Shown piece after piece: positions 7,310 to 14,157 of a stretch of 14,843 nucleotides of DNA. The notes beneath the pieces are model-generated. The model made no database searches. It saw only the letters and a list, made by a program, of their open reading frames with translations, and was not told the origin of the DNA. Each line of letters starts with the position of its first letter. The stretch's first letter is position 1. Position numbers and translations under genes: made by a program. The DNA comes from CAZJGF01 sp964545665 (GTDB lineage Bacteria; Chloroflexota; Dehalococcoidia; GIF9; AB-539-J10): positions 1 to 14,843 of the forward strand of contig CAZJGF010000032.1 of assembly GCA_964545665.1 (NCBI GenBank). Reading direction: 5' to 3'.

Positions 7310-7948
7310 ATGATTGTTGCTAAGTTTATTGCTGTGGTCGTTATTGCTTATCTTCTTGGCTCTATTCCCTTTGGCCTGATCATGGGCAAGCTCAAGAGCG
7401 GCATTGATGTCAGAAAACAGGGAAGTGGCAAGACAGGCGCCACTAATGTAATGCGAGCCGCGGGAACCAAGCTTGGTGTTTTGACTATAGTCCTTGATGT
7501 GGCCAAGGCTGTTGGAGCGGTCTTATTGGCTAGAGTCGTGGTAGCCAGCAGCCTTTTATCCGTTGGCAGCGTAACACTCCATTGGCAGGTAGCCCAAGTC
7601 ATGGCTGGTCTGGCAGTGATAGCCGGCCACAACTGGCCGGTATTTGCCAAGTTCAAAGGTGGCCGAGGTGTAACTGCCTCTTTTGGCACATTGGCTGCTA
7701 TCTATCCCCCAGCGGCGGTATTAGGGGCCGAAGTTATAGCTATATCAGCGCTGCATAGCCGGCACATGTCGTTAGGCTCCATATTGGGGGCTATGGCTGC
7801 CTGGTGTTTATTGGTGCCCCTGACCATCTATTATGATTTCCCTCCCATTTATCTGGCCTACTGCCTGGTGGTTACCGCCTTGCTTGTTTATCAACACCGT
7901 GACAATATAAGACGGCTGCAGCAGGGCACGGAACGCCGATTATGGTGA
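7310..7948 (+). CDS. plsY: Acyl-phosphate:glycerol-3-phosphate acyltransferase PlsY
   Basis: PlsY is an integral membrane enzyme that puts the first acyl chain on glycerol 3-phosphate, using acyl-phosphate, at the start of phospholipid synthesis. The 212 residues contain the three family motifs: LGSIPFG (16-22), GSGKTGATNVMR (38-49, normally GSGNxGATN), and GHNWPVFAKFKGGRGV with H107. About five hydrophobic segments are visible. The start is preceded by GAAGGGTGGTG, a loose ribosome binding site. It lies between der and gpsA. GpsA makes the glycerol 3-phosphate that PlsY consumes, so the pair forms a functional phospholipid unit. Confidence 0.95.
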   Translation: MIVAKFIAVVVIAYLLGSIPFGLIMGKLKSGIDVRKQGSGKTGATNVMRAAGTKLGVLTIVLDVAKAVGAVLLARVVVASSLLSVGSVTLHWQVAQVMAGLAVIAGHNWPVFAKFKGGRGVTASFGTLAAIYPPAAVLGAEVIAISALHSRHMSLGSILGAMAAWCLLVPLTIYYDFPPIYLAYCLVVTALLVYQHRDNIRRLQQGTERRLW

Positions 7949-7974
7949 GGGAAAAAGCTGGCTAGCCTTAAACC

Positions 7975-8943
7975 ATGCCCAAAGTTACCATCATAGGCAA
8001 TACTACCTGGGGCAATACTCTGGCTGCTTTGTTGAGCGATAAAGGCATAGCGGTAAAGCTGTGGGCACGCAATGAAGCCGAGCTGGAAGAATTGAACCAA
8101 AAAGCACACAGCTACTCTTCTACTGATTCCATTGATGAAGCCATAAACGGGGCTGACCTGGTAATCTGGGCGGTTCCATCGCAAAGACTACGACAAAACG
8201 TCACTTACGCCAAGCCTTACCTGAGCGATTCGATGCTATTGATGAGCGCTGCCAAGGGACTGGAAATGGACAGCGGCAAAAGAATGTCTCAAGTAATGGC
8301 AGATGAAGTCCCTGTTGCCTTGAGACAGCAAATTTGTGTTATTTCTGGCCCCAATTTGGCCAGAGAGATTGCTCAAGGTCTGCCGGCTGCTTCGGTGATT
8401 GCTGCCCAGAATATGGCTGTTGCTGAACGGGCAAGAGAATTGATGAATTCACCCAAATTCTTTCTGTCTGCCAGTGACGATGTTGTTGGCGTCGAGCTGG
8501 GTGGAGCTCTGAAAAACATTGTTGCTTTGGGGGCGGGAATGGTGGATGGATTGGGCCTGGGCGACAATGCTAAGGCTGCTTTCATAACTCGGAGCTGGGC
8601 TGAGCTTGTTTCCCTCGGCGTAGCTTTGGGGGCTAAGGAAAGCACTCTTTATGGGCTAGCTGGCTTAGGTGACCTGATAGCTACCTGTGCCAGCACCTTG
8701 AGCCGCAATCATTATGTTGGCTACGAATTGGCTAAAGGTCGCTCCCTGAAAGAGATAACCGCTTCCATGTCACAGGTTGCCGAGGGGGTATATGCCGCTA
8801 TGGCAGTTCATCAGCTAGTCCACCGGCTAAATTTGGAAACACCTATCGCAAATCTTATTTATCGAGTTCTCTTTGAAGACCTTCGTCTAACTGAAGCCAT
8901 AGCTATCTTTACTGGCTCCAGCGATGCCATAAACGCTTCCTAG
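7975..8943 (+). CDS. gpsA: Glycerol-3-phosphate dehydrogenase [NAD(P)+]
   Basis: GpsA reduces dihydroxyacetone phosphate to glycerol 3-phosphate in the cytoplasm, supplying PlsY encoded just upstream. The 322 residues are typical. The N-terminal nucleotide loop reads IIGNTTWGNTLA (6-17), where most family members have GAGxWG, so the second glycine is Thr. Other motifs are normal: SAAKGLE with K94, SGPNLAREIAQGLP (124-137), GVELGGALKNI with the catalytic K180, and AGLGDLIATC. An in-frame TAA at 7969-7971 fixes the ATG at 7975. The only SD-like sequence, GGTGAGGG, overlaps the plsY stop about 23 nt upstream, so initiation is probably coupled or weak. Its stop lies 5 bp from the convergent dnaJ stop. 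Confidence 0.95.
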   Translation: MPKVTIIGNTTWGNTLAALLSDKGIAVKLWARNEAELEELNQKAHSYSSTDSIDEAINGADLVIWAVPSQRLRQNVTYAKPYLSDSMLLMSAAKGLEMDSGKRMSQVMADEVPVALRQQICVISGPNLAREIAQGLPAASVIAAQNMAVAERARELMNSPKFFLSASDDVVGVELGGALKNIVALGAGMVDGLGLGDNAKAAFITRSWAELVSLGVALGAKESTLYGLAGLGDLIATCASTLSRNHYVGYELAKGRSLKEITASMSQVAEGVYAAMAVHQLVHRLNLETPIANLIYRVLFEDLRLTEAIAIFTGSSDAINAS

Positions 8944-8948
8944 GTATC

Positions 8949-10019
8949 CTAAGGTAGTTTCTCCTGCGGCAATGTTTTGGCCAGCTCTTCGAATAGCCGT
9001 CGTTGTTTCTCGTCTAGATGCCTGGGAGTGACTACCACCACTTTGACCAGCTGGTCTCCTCTCCCTCTACCGTTGAGCTGCGGCACCCCTTTGCCTTTAA
9101 GGCGAAATACCCTCCCGTGTTGAGTGCCAGGTGGTATTTTCAGGCTTGTCCTGCCATCCAAGGTTGGCACCTCTACCTCGTTGCCTACTGCTGCCTGAGC
9201 AAAATTGATAGGCAAATCATAGAGGATATCTACTCCCTCTCTGCGGAATAAGTCATGTGGCTTTACTGAAAGGTCAATGTAGAGATCGCCAGGTGCTCCC
9301 CCATATAGGCCCGCATTTCCCTCGCCGTCAAGGCACAACCGATTGCCGTCATCCACACCAGCAGGTATATCAGCGGCTAGTTTGCGCTTCGCCTTCACCT
9401 CTCCTCTGCCATGACACTGAGAGCAGGGACTGGTAATTATGCTGCCGTTGCCTCCGCAGCGAGGGCAGGTAGTAATATGGCTGAAGCGGCCGAAAATGCT
9501 CTGCTGGACTCTTTTCACCTGTCCTGTCCCACGGCACTCAGGGCAAGTTTGGGGACTTGTTCCAGGCTGACTACCTGTGCCGTGACATGAAGGGCAGCTC
9601 TCAATGCGTTGCACTTCAACTTCGCTTCGACAGCCAAATACTGCTTCTTCAAAAGAAAGAGCAAGGTAAGTTCGCAGGCTATCACCTTTCTGTGGAACAC
9701 GTTGAGCAGTCCTAGCAAATGGACTGGCACCGAAAAAGGATTCGAAAATATCACCCAAGCCGCCAAAACCGAAATCTGGAAAACCTCCCAACCCCTCAGT
9801 GGGCACTCGACCATAGCGGTCATAACTAGTCCTCTTCTCAGGGTCCGAAAGGACCTGGTAAGCCTCGTTTATTTCCTTAAATTTGTCTTCCGCTCCCGGA
9901 TTCTTATTGTGATCGGGATGGTATTGAAAAGCCAACTTGCGAAATGCCCTCTTAATTTCCTCATCACTGGCGTTTCGAGGCAATCCCAGCACATCATAAT
10001 AATCCCGTTTTATTGCCAT
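8949..10019 (-). CDS. dnaJ: Chaperone protein DnaJ (Hsp40)
   Basis: DnaJ delivers unfolded clients to DnaK and stimulates its ATPase. 356 residues are in standard order: J domain (about 5-70) with HPD at 34-36, a short Gly/Phe region (about 76-98), a zinc domain with four CxxCxGxG repeats (Cys 142/145, 159/162, 185/188, 199/202), and C-terminal substrate-binding domains (for example DVDDGNRLCLDGEGNAG-type and DLYIDLSVKPH segments). It is a full type I DnaJ although slightly short, mainly in the Gly/Phe region. GAGG lies about 10 nt before the ATG. No dnaK or grpE is in the window, so it is a solitary copy next to other chaperone genes. It is transcribed toward gpsA with only 5 bp between the two stops. 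Confidence 0.96.
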   Translation of the reverse strand: MAIKRDYYDVLGLPRNASDEEIKRAFRKLAFQYHPDHNKNPGAEDKFKEINEAYQVLSDPEKRTSYDRYGRVPTEGLGGFPDFGFGGLGDIFESFFGASPFARTAQRVPQKGDSLRTYLALSFEEAVFGCRSEVEVQRIESCPSCHGTGSQPGTSPQTCPECRGTGQVKRVQQSIFGRFSHITTCPRCGGNGSIITSPCSQCHGRGEVKAKRKLAADIPAGVDDGNRLCLDGEGNAGLYGGAPGDLYIDLSVKPHDLFRREGVDILYDLPINFAQAAVGNEVEVPTLDGRTSLKIPPGTQHGRVFRLKGKGVPQLNGRGRGDQLVKVVVVTPRHLDEKQRRLFEELAKTLPQEKLP

Positions 10020-10042
10020 GCTTATTTAGCCTCAATCTTATA

Positions 10043-10072
10043 AGTATAGCTCTTAGGCTGCTATGTTGACAA
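10043..10072 (-). promoter_or_regulatory. Sigma-70-type promoter for dnaJ
   Basis: On the minus strand, TTGTCA (10072-10067) is followed after 18 nt by TATACT (10048-10043). Predicted transcription start is near 10036, giving a leader of about 17 nt that includes GAGG ahead of the dnaJ ATG. No CIRCE element is visible nearby. Confidence 0.6.
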
Positions 10073-10125
10073 ATTTCCTACGCAGGGTTGTTCACCGTGG
10101 CCCACATGCTTGATACTCTCTGAGA

Positions 10126-10134
10126 TGATATAAT
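10126..10134 (+). promoter_or_regulatory. Extended -10 promoter for the NUDIX gene
   Basis: TGATATAAT is a perfect TGn extended -10. No well-placed -35 box is seen; TTGATA at 10110-10115 is only 13 nt away. Transcription would begin near 10141, 2-3 nt before the GTG start at 10144. Confidence 0.6.
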
Positions 10135-10143
10135 CGTCTCGCA

Positions 10144-10719
10144 GTGAAGCAGAAAATTGCTGAAATCCTGTGTAATTACCAGAAAAGAAAAATCACCGAT
10201 GAGAACCTGATTCCTTCGGCAGTGCTCATCCCTTTGTTTTGCAGGGAGGGGCAATGTCATGTGCTGTTTACCGAAAGGAGCAGCGAAGTGACCTCCCACA
10301 AAGGACAGGTTTGCTTTCCCGGGGGAGTTAGGCAGCCAGGTGATTCTAGCCTTCTCCACACTGCGCTCAGGGAAGCTGAAGAAGAGATAGGGCTAAAAGC
10401 TGAAGATGTAGAGATCTTGGCTGAACTAGACGACAGCATGACCGTTAGCACCAGCTATGTTATCTCGCCTTTCGCTGCTTTCATACCTTATCCGTACCCT
10501 TTCGAGGTCAATCACCAGGAAATCACAGAAGTCTTCTCTGTCCCTTTATCGTTTCTAGTGGACAGAGACCACCTGAAACAAGATTGCCAGATTATTGACA
10601 GCCAGGTTTTCACTACCCCCTGCTATGAGTATGCAGGGCATGTCATCTGGGGGGCTACCTCCAGGATTTTGAGGCAGTTCATTGAGCTGATAAGGCCTGA
10701 GAGTGGGACTTCCTGCTGA
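10144..10719 (+). CDS. NUDIX hydrolase, CoA pyrophosphatase-like (NudL/YeaB type)
   Basis: 191 residues. The segment FTERSSEVTSHKGQVCFPGG (42-61) followed by the box ending REAEEEIGL (76-84) is the signature of the NudL/YeaB subgroup, which hydrolyses CoA to phosphopantetheine and 3',5'-ADP. Box spacing matches NudL, with D67 at the early acidic position. The C-terminal YEYAGHVIWGATSRILRQ matches the subgroup's YxxxxVWGxT end. An in-frame TGA at 10126-10128 rules out upstream starts, so the GTG at 10144 is the likely start. There is no Shine-Dalgarno sequence, and the start lies only 9 nt after TATAAT. The final TGA abuts the TCA of hsp20 on the other strand. Subgroup assignment is good; the exact substrate is inferred. 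Confidence 0.88.
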   Translation: MKQKIAEILCNYQKRKITDENLIPSAVLIPLFCREGQCHVLFTERSSEVTSHKGQVCFPGGVRQPGDSSLLHTALREAEEEIGLKAEDVEILAELDDSMTVSTSYVISPFAAFIPYPYPFEVNHQEITEVFSVPLSFLVDRDHLKQDCQIIDSQVFTTPCYEYAGHVIWGATSRILRQFIELIRPESGTSC

Positions 10720-11175
10720 TCACTTCTTCCCTTTGGGCTCGACTTTGATTGCTTTGGGTTTGGCCTCTTCGGCCTTGGGTATGCTAAGGGTCAGTATGCC
10801 TTCTTCCAAGTTTGCCTCAGCCTTGTCTGGCTGAAGTCCACCGGGCAGAACCACACTGCGCGAAAAAGCGCCATAGCGTCTCTCTTGGTACAGGTAGTCT
10901 TCCTTCTTAATCTCCTGTTCTGTTTTGGTCTCTCCCTTGATAGTCAAGGTGTCACCAGTAATATCAATATTGATATCCTCCGGCTTGAGACCAGGCAAAG
11001 CCGCCTTCACCACCACCTCACTAGGAGTCTGGTAGACATCTAAGGCTGGTGCCGCCGCCTCGCCAAGACTGGTTAAGAGGCGGGAAGGACGAACAAAACT
11101 ATCCTCAAACAGCCTGTCCATCGCCTGCCTCAGACTCACAAGTTCGGAAAACGGTTGCCATCTTTGCATTGCCAT
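10720..11175 (-). CDS. hsp20: Small heat-shock protein, Hsp20/alpha-crystallin family
   Basis: An ATP-independent holdase that binds unfolding proteins in large cytoplasmic oligomers. 151 residues: a short N-terminal arm (MAMQRWQPFSELVSLRQAMD), an alpha-crystallin domain (about 45-135) with PALDVYQTPSEVVVKAALPG, ERRYGAFSRSVVLP and the EEGILTLSIPK motif, and a C-terminal tail with the I-x-V-type anchor AIKV. The start is the ATG at 11175 because AAAGGAGGT lies 8 nt upstream. A longer frame open to 11259 would start inside the -35 box of its own promoter and adds 28 atypical residues, so it is rejected. The gene is divergent from hspR-clpC and convergent with the NUDIX gene with no spacer. Confidence 0.95.
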   Translation of the reverse strand: MAMQRWQPFSELVSLRQAMDRLFEDSFVRPSRLLTSLGEAAAPALDVYQTPSEVVVKAALPGLKPEDINIDITGDTLTIKGETKTEQEIKKEDYLYQERRYGAFSRSVVLPGGLQPDKAEANLEEGILTLSIPKAEEAKPKAIKVEPKGKK

Positions 11176-11230
11176 CTGTATTACCTCCTTTCCTTGTTTC
11201 TTATTCAGCCCCACTCCCAGGCTCACCACT

Positions 11231-11259
11231 ATTGTAAAAAACCTCACAAACTTTGTCAA
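11231..11259 (-). promoter_or_regulatory. Near-consensus promoter for hsp20
   Basis: On the minus strand, a perfect TTGACA (11259-11254) is followed after 17 nt by TACAAT (11236-11231). Transcription would begin near 11224, giving a leader of about 49 nt that carries the GGAGG binding site. A promoter this strong fits a gene held off by a repressor. Confidence 0.75.
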
Positions 11260-11282
11260 CTTTTATCTCCAGACTTGACAAA
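11252..11282. promoter_or_regulatory. Inverted repeat spanning both -35 boxes of hsp20 and hspR, candidate operator
   Basis: TTTGTCAA (11252-11259) and TTGACAAA (11275-11282) are exact inverted 8-mers separated by 15 nt. Each arm contains one promoter's TTGACA, so part of the symmetry follows from having two back-to-back promoters; two extra bases per arm also match. It does not fit the published HAIR consensus for HspR (CTTGAGT-N7-ACTCAAG). Confidence 0.4.
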
Positions 11283-11304
11283 AATGTTGAGTATGCTGTA
11301 CAAT
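11275..11304 (+). promoter_or_regulatory. Near-consensus promoter for hspR-clpC
   Basis: A perfect TTGACA (11275-11280) is followed after 18 nt by TACAAT (11299-11304). Transcription would begin near 11311, about 28 nt before the hspR ATG at 11339. TTGAGT at 11287-11292, inside the spacer, resembles one HAIR half-site. Confidence 0.75.
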
Positions 11305-11338
11305 CTATCCAAGCAAAAAAGTGGACGGTTAGAAAGAA

Positions 11339-11776
11339 ATGGCAAATGAGGACTCTGGTCGAATGTTGAGCCTGAACGAGCTCGCTGAAAACAAGCTTGA
11401 CAAAATCGACAAAGCTTGTGAAATCCTGTTCACCCTGCTCAAGCCAAGGCAGTCCTCAGCCTCAAGTTCAGAACCGCGATATGTCATCAGCGTTGCCTCC
11501 AGAATAGTGGGCATAGAAGCACATACGTTACGCTACTATGAGAGGCTAGGATTGGTACAGCCACGTCGCTCGGGAGGCAATACTCGACTTTATTCACAAG
11601 ATGACGTTGATCAACTATGTTGTCTCAAGTCGCTCATGAGCGACTTGAGAGTCAATCTGGCCGGTGTGGAGGTTGCGCTGCATTTGGTGCGAAGGATGGA
11701 AGAGATGCAACGGCGAGTTGAGGAAATGGAAGAGGAGCTCAAGCGACTTGTAGAAGGGGATGTAGAATCTGATTAG
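11339..11776 (+). CDS. hspR: HspR-like MerR-family heat-shock repressor
   Basis: HspR represses chaperone genes and is itself responsive to chaperone availability. 145 residues. The DNA-binding part begins at Y48 with YVISVASRIVGIEAHTLRYYERLG and RLYSQDDVDQL; SVASRIVG...TLRYYE is the MerR helix-turn-helix, and NLAGVEVALHLV is the HspR-typical segment. A C-terminal coiled coil (MEEMQRRVEEMEEELKRL) should dimerise it. Residues 1-47 are an extra amphipathic, charged N-terminal extension; most HspR proteins start close to the helix-turn-helix. The ATG at 11339 has a poor SD; the ATG at 11363, preceded by GAGGA, would remove eight residues and is possible. It is followed after 23 nt by clpC, so HspR probably autoregulates a hspR-clpC operon and perhaps the divergent hsp20. 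Confidence 0.85.
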   Translation: MANEDSGRMLSLNELAENKLDKIDKACEILFTLLKPRQSSASSSEPRYVISVASRIVGIEAHTLRYYERLGLVQPRRSGGNTRLYSQDDVDQLCCLKSLMSDLRVNLAGVEVALHLVRRMEEMQRRVEEMEEELKRLVEGDVESD

Positions 11777-11799
11777 AATAGCCGGAGGAATAAGATACA

Positions 11800-14115
11800 A
11801 TGGAACAAGGAATAGGACCGATAACACCAGAAAAATTTACCGAGCAGGCACAGGAAGTCCTGGCAACATCGCAGGAGTTGGTCCACCGCTATCGCCACAA
11901 TCAGTGGGATGTGGAGCATATCCTGTTAGCCCTGCTGGAGCAACAGAGAGGAATCACCGGGGACATACTGAAAGAACTAGGCGTGGATGCTGAAGCAGTC
12001 AGAAGACAAGTGGAGAAGACCCTGGAAGCATTTCCCAAGGTAGCTTACGAAGGAACACAGATTTATGCTACACCGCGAATCCCTCGCCTTCTAGAAAATG
12101 CTCGTCAAGAGGCTGACAGGCTAAAAGACGAGTTCATCAGCACCGAGCATTTGCTCATTGCTATTGCCGGCGAGGGCAAAGGCGAAGCTAGCAGGATACT
12201 GTCTGAGTTCGGCATCAATCAAGAAGGGATTTATCGGGCACTGCGCAAAATTCGTGGCGCCCACCGGGTTACCGACCAGCACGCAGAAAGCAAATATCGC
12301 TCTCTGGAGAAATACGGACATGACCTCACTGAGATGGCTCGGCAAGGCAAGCTTGACCCGGTGATTGGCCGAGATGACGAAATCAAGCGTGCCGTACAGA
12401 TACTTTCGCGGCGCACCAAGAACAATCCAGTGCTCATTGGTGATGCAGGTGTGGGTAAGACTGCCATTGCCGAAGGCTTAGCCCAGAAGATTGTTGCTGG
12501 AGACGTACCTGACTCCCTCAAGGAGAAAAGGGTGGTTGCCCTGGATATGGGTGCACTGGTAGCAGGAAGCAAATTCCGAGGGGAATTCGAGGAGAGAATG
12601 AAGTCAGTCCTGGATGAGATTCGTCAGGCAAGTGGAGAGGTTGTCTTGTTTGTTGACGAGCTTCACACCGTGGTGGGGGCAGGAGGTGCCGAGGGAGCAA
12701 TTGATGCCAGCAACATGCTAAAACCAGCGCTGGCTCGCGGTGAACTGCAATGTATTGGAGCCACCACGCTCGACGAATACCGGAAGTTTATTGAGAAGGA
12801 CAGAGCACTGGAAAGAAGGTTCCAGCCTGTTTTCATTGGCGAACCCAGCATAGAAGCCACCATAGAGATGCTTAGAGGCCTTCGCCCCAGATACGAAGCC
12901 CATCATAAGAAGATAAAAATCGATGACTCGGCCCTGGTAGCCGCGGCCAAGCTATCTCAGAGATATATCACCGATAGATTCCTGCCTGACAAAGCAGTTG
13001 ACCTGATAGATGAGGCAGCCAGCAAGCTGCGTATTGATATGGACAGCCTGCCAGCCGAAGTCAAAGCGTTGGACCAGAAGATCAAGCAGTTGTCTGACGA
13101 GGAAGAGACTGCGTCACAACAGCGGGACTACCAGAAGGCGGCTGAACTGAAAGCAGAAAAAATACGNNNNNNNNNNNNNNNNNNNNNNNNNNNNNNNNNN
13201 NNNNNNNNNNNNNNNNNNNNNNNNNNNNNNNNNNNNNNNNNNNNNNNNNNNNNNNNNNNNNNNNNNGGTCTCAAGGATCCCAAACGTCCTATCGGCAGCT
13301 TTATTTTCCTTGGCCCTACCGGCGTGGGCAAGACAGAGTTGGCACGAGCTCTGGCGCAATTCCTCTTTGACAGCGAGGAAGCCATAATAAGGTTGGATAT
13401 GTCAGAGTATATGGAAAGGCATACCGTATCTCGCCTTATTGGCGCGCCGCCGGGCTATGTTGGATATGATGAGGGAGGCCAACTAACTGAAGCGGTGCGT
13501 CGTCGCCCCTATCGAGTTATCCTGTTTGATGAGGTGGAGAAGGCACACCCTCAGGTATTCAACATACTACTACAACTGCTGGAGGATGGCAGGCTTACCG
13601 ATGGACATGGCAGGACAGTGGACTTCAAGAACACGGTGGTAATCATGACCAGCAACCTGGGGACCGAGGAGTTTCAGCACCAGGCCATTGGCTTTGGCCA
13701 CAGAGATGAAGCTGATGAACAGAGAATGAGGAAAAACATAGAGAGTGCCCTGAAGCAAACCTTCCGCCCAGAGCTGCTCAATCGAATAGACGATGTCATC
13801 ATATTCCATCCCTTGACCGAGCAGCAATTGAGGAGTATTGTTGACCTCCTTGTTCGAGCGACAGAACAGAGGTTGGCCGACCAGGATATCAAACTTGACA
13901 TCAATGATGACGCCAAGGCCTGGCTAGTGAAGAAAGGCTATGACCCGGTATATGGAGCTCGCCCCTTACGTCGAGCTATTGAGAGGTACGTAGAAAATCC
14001 TCTGTCCACCAAGATATTACAGGGAGAGTTCAAGCAAGGAGATACTATAGCTATTAGCGTGCAAGAGGATGGTCTAGTGTTTGCTGCTGCAGAAGTCACC
14101 CCGGCAGCAGCATAA
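11800..14115 (+). CDS. clpC: Clp ATPase of the ClpC type, with ClpP-docking loop; internal assembly gap
   Basis: A hexameric AAA+ unfoldase. It has an N-terminal Clp_N double repeat (about 5-150), a first ATPase domain with Walker A GDAGVGKT (214-221) and Walker B VDE (285-287), a short middle region (KALDQKIKQLSDEEETASQQRDYQKAAELKAEK, about 425-455), a gap, and a second ATPase domain with GPTGVGKT (505-512), MSEYME, GAPPGYVGYDEGGQLTE and the sensor GARPLRRAI. The middle region is UVR-like and far shorter than the ClpB coiled coil. IGF at 630-632, in the loop after TSNLG, matches the ClpP-binding loop of ClpC, ClpA and ClpX, so this is probably a protease subunit, not the disaggregase ClpB. 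GGAGG lies 11 nt before the ATG. Residue numbers count 34 ambiguous residues. No clpP or mcsAB is in the window. Confidence 0.92.
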   Translation: MEQGIGPITPEKFTEQAQEVLATSQELVHRYRHNQWDVEHILLALLEQQRGITGDILKELGVDAEAVRRQVEKTLEAFPKVAYEGTQIYATPRIPRLLENARQEADRLKDEFISTEHLLIAIAGEGKGEASRILSEFGINQEGIYRALRKIRGAHRVTDQHAESKYRSLEKYGHDLTEMARQGKLDPVIGRDDEIKRAVQILSRRTKNNPVLIGDAGVGKTAIAEGLAQKIVAGDVPDSLKEKRVVALDMGALVAGSKFRGEFEERMKSVLDEIRQASGEVVLFVDELHTVVGAGGAEGAIDASNMLKPALARGELQCIGATTLDEYRKFIEKDRALERRFQPVFIGEPSIEATIEMLRGLRPRYEAHHKKIKIDDSALVAAAKLSQRYITDRFLPDKAVDLIDEAASKLRIDMDSLPAEVKALDQKIKQLSDEEETASQQRDYQKAAELKAEKIXXXXXXXXXXXXXXXXXXXXXXXXXXXXXXXXXXGLKDPKRPIGSFIFLGPTGVGKTELARALAQFLFDSEEAIIRLDMSEYMERHTVSRLIGAPPGYVGYDEGGQLTEAVRRRPYRVILFDEVEKAHPQVFNILLQLLEDGRLTDGHGRTVDFKNTVVIMTSNLGTEEFQHQAIGFGHRDEADEQRMRKNIESALKQTFRPELLNRIDDVIIFHPLTEQQLRSIVDLLVRATEQRLADQDIKLDINDDAKAWLVKKGYDPVYGARPLRRAIERYVENPLSTKILQGEFKQGDTIAISVQEDGLVFAAAEVTPAAA
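13167..13266. other. Assembly gap (100 N) inside clpC; true length probably larger
   Basis: Exactly 100 N between the middle-domain residues ELKAEK and GLKDPKRPIGSF. In ClpC family members that interval is about 80-85 residues (about 250 nt), and includes the TGIPV and VxGQDEAV-type segments. The placeholder therefore probably understates the missing sequence by about 150 nt. The frame is the same on both sides. Confidence 0.85.
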
Positions 14116-14143
14116 ACGATAGTCTCCTCAGGCAACTTTCCTG

Positions 14144-14149
14144 TATAAT
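14144..14149 (+). promoter_or_regulatory. TATAAT -10 box immediately before the VTT gene
   Basis: A perfect TATAAT in the 42-bp space after clpC. TG directly precedes it but without the extra base of a canonical extended -10, and no clear -35 box is seen. Predicted start is near 14156, two bases before the GTG at 14158. Confidence 0.45.
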
Positions 14150-14157
14150 GAGAGGTT

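Noticed and set aside
11176..11259. 28-residue upstream extension of hsp20
   Set aside because: Its start codon would lie in the -35 box of the hsp20 promoter, upstream of the predicted transcript start, whereas the ATG at 11175 has an excellent SD.
11200..11340. Classical HspR operator (HAIR) or CIRCE element
   Set aside because: Only a single half-like TTGAGT at 11287-11292 was found, with no partner at N7, and no CIRCE arms are present.
11800..14115. ClpB disaggregase
   Set aside because: The middle region before the gap is short and UVR-like, and the IGF docking loop is present, both pointing to ClpC; the gap leaves a small residual doubt.
14120..14150. Hairpin CAGG-caacttt-CCTG after clpC as a terminator
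   Set aside because: The stem is only 4 bp and is not followed by a T run; TATAAT follows instead.
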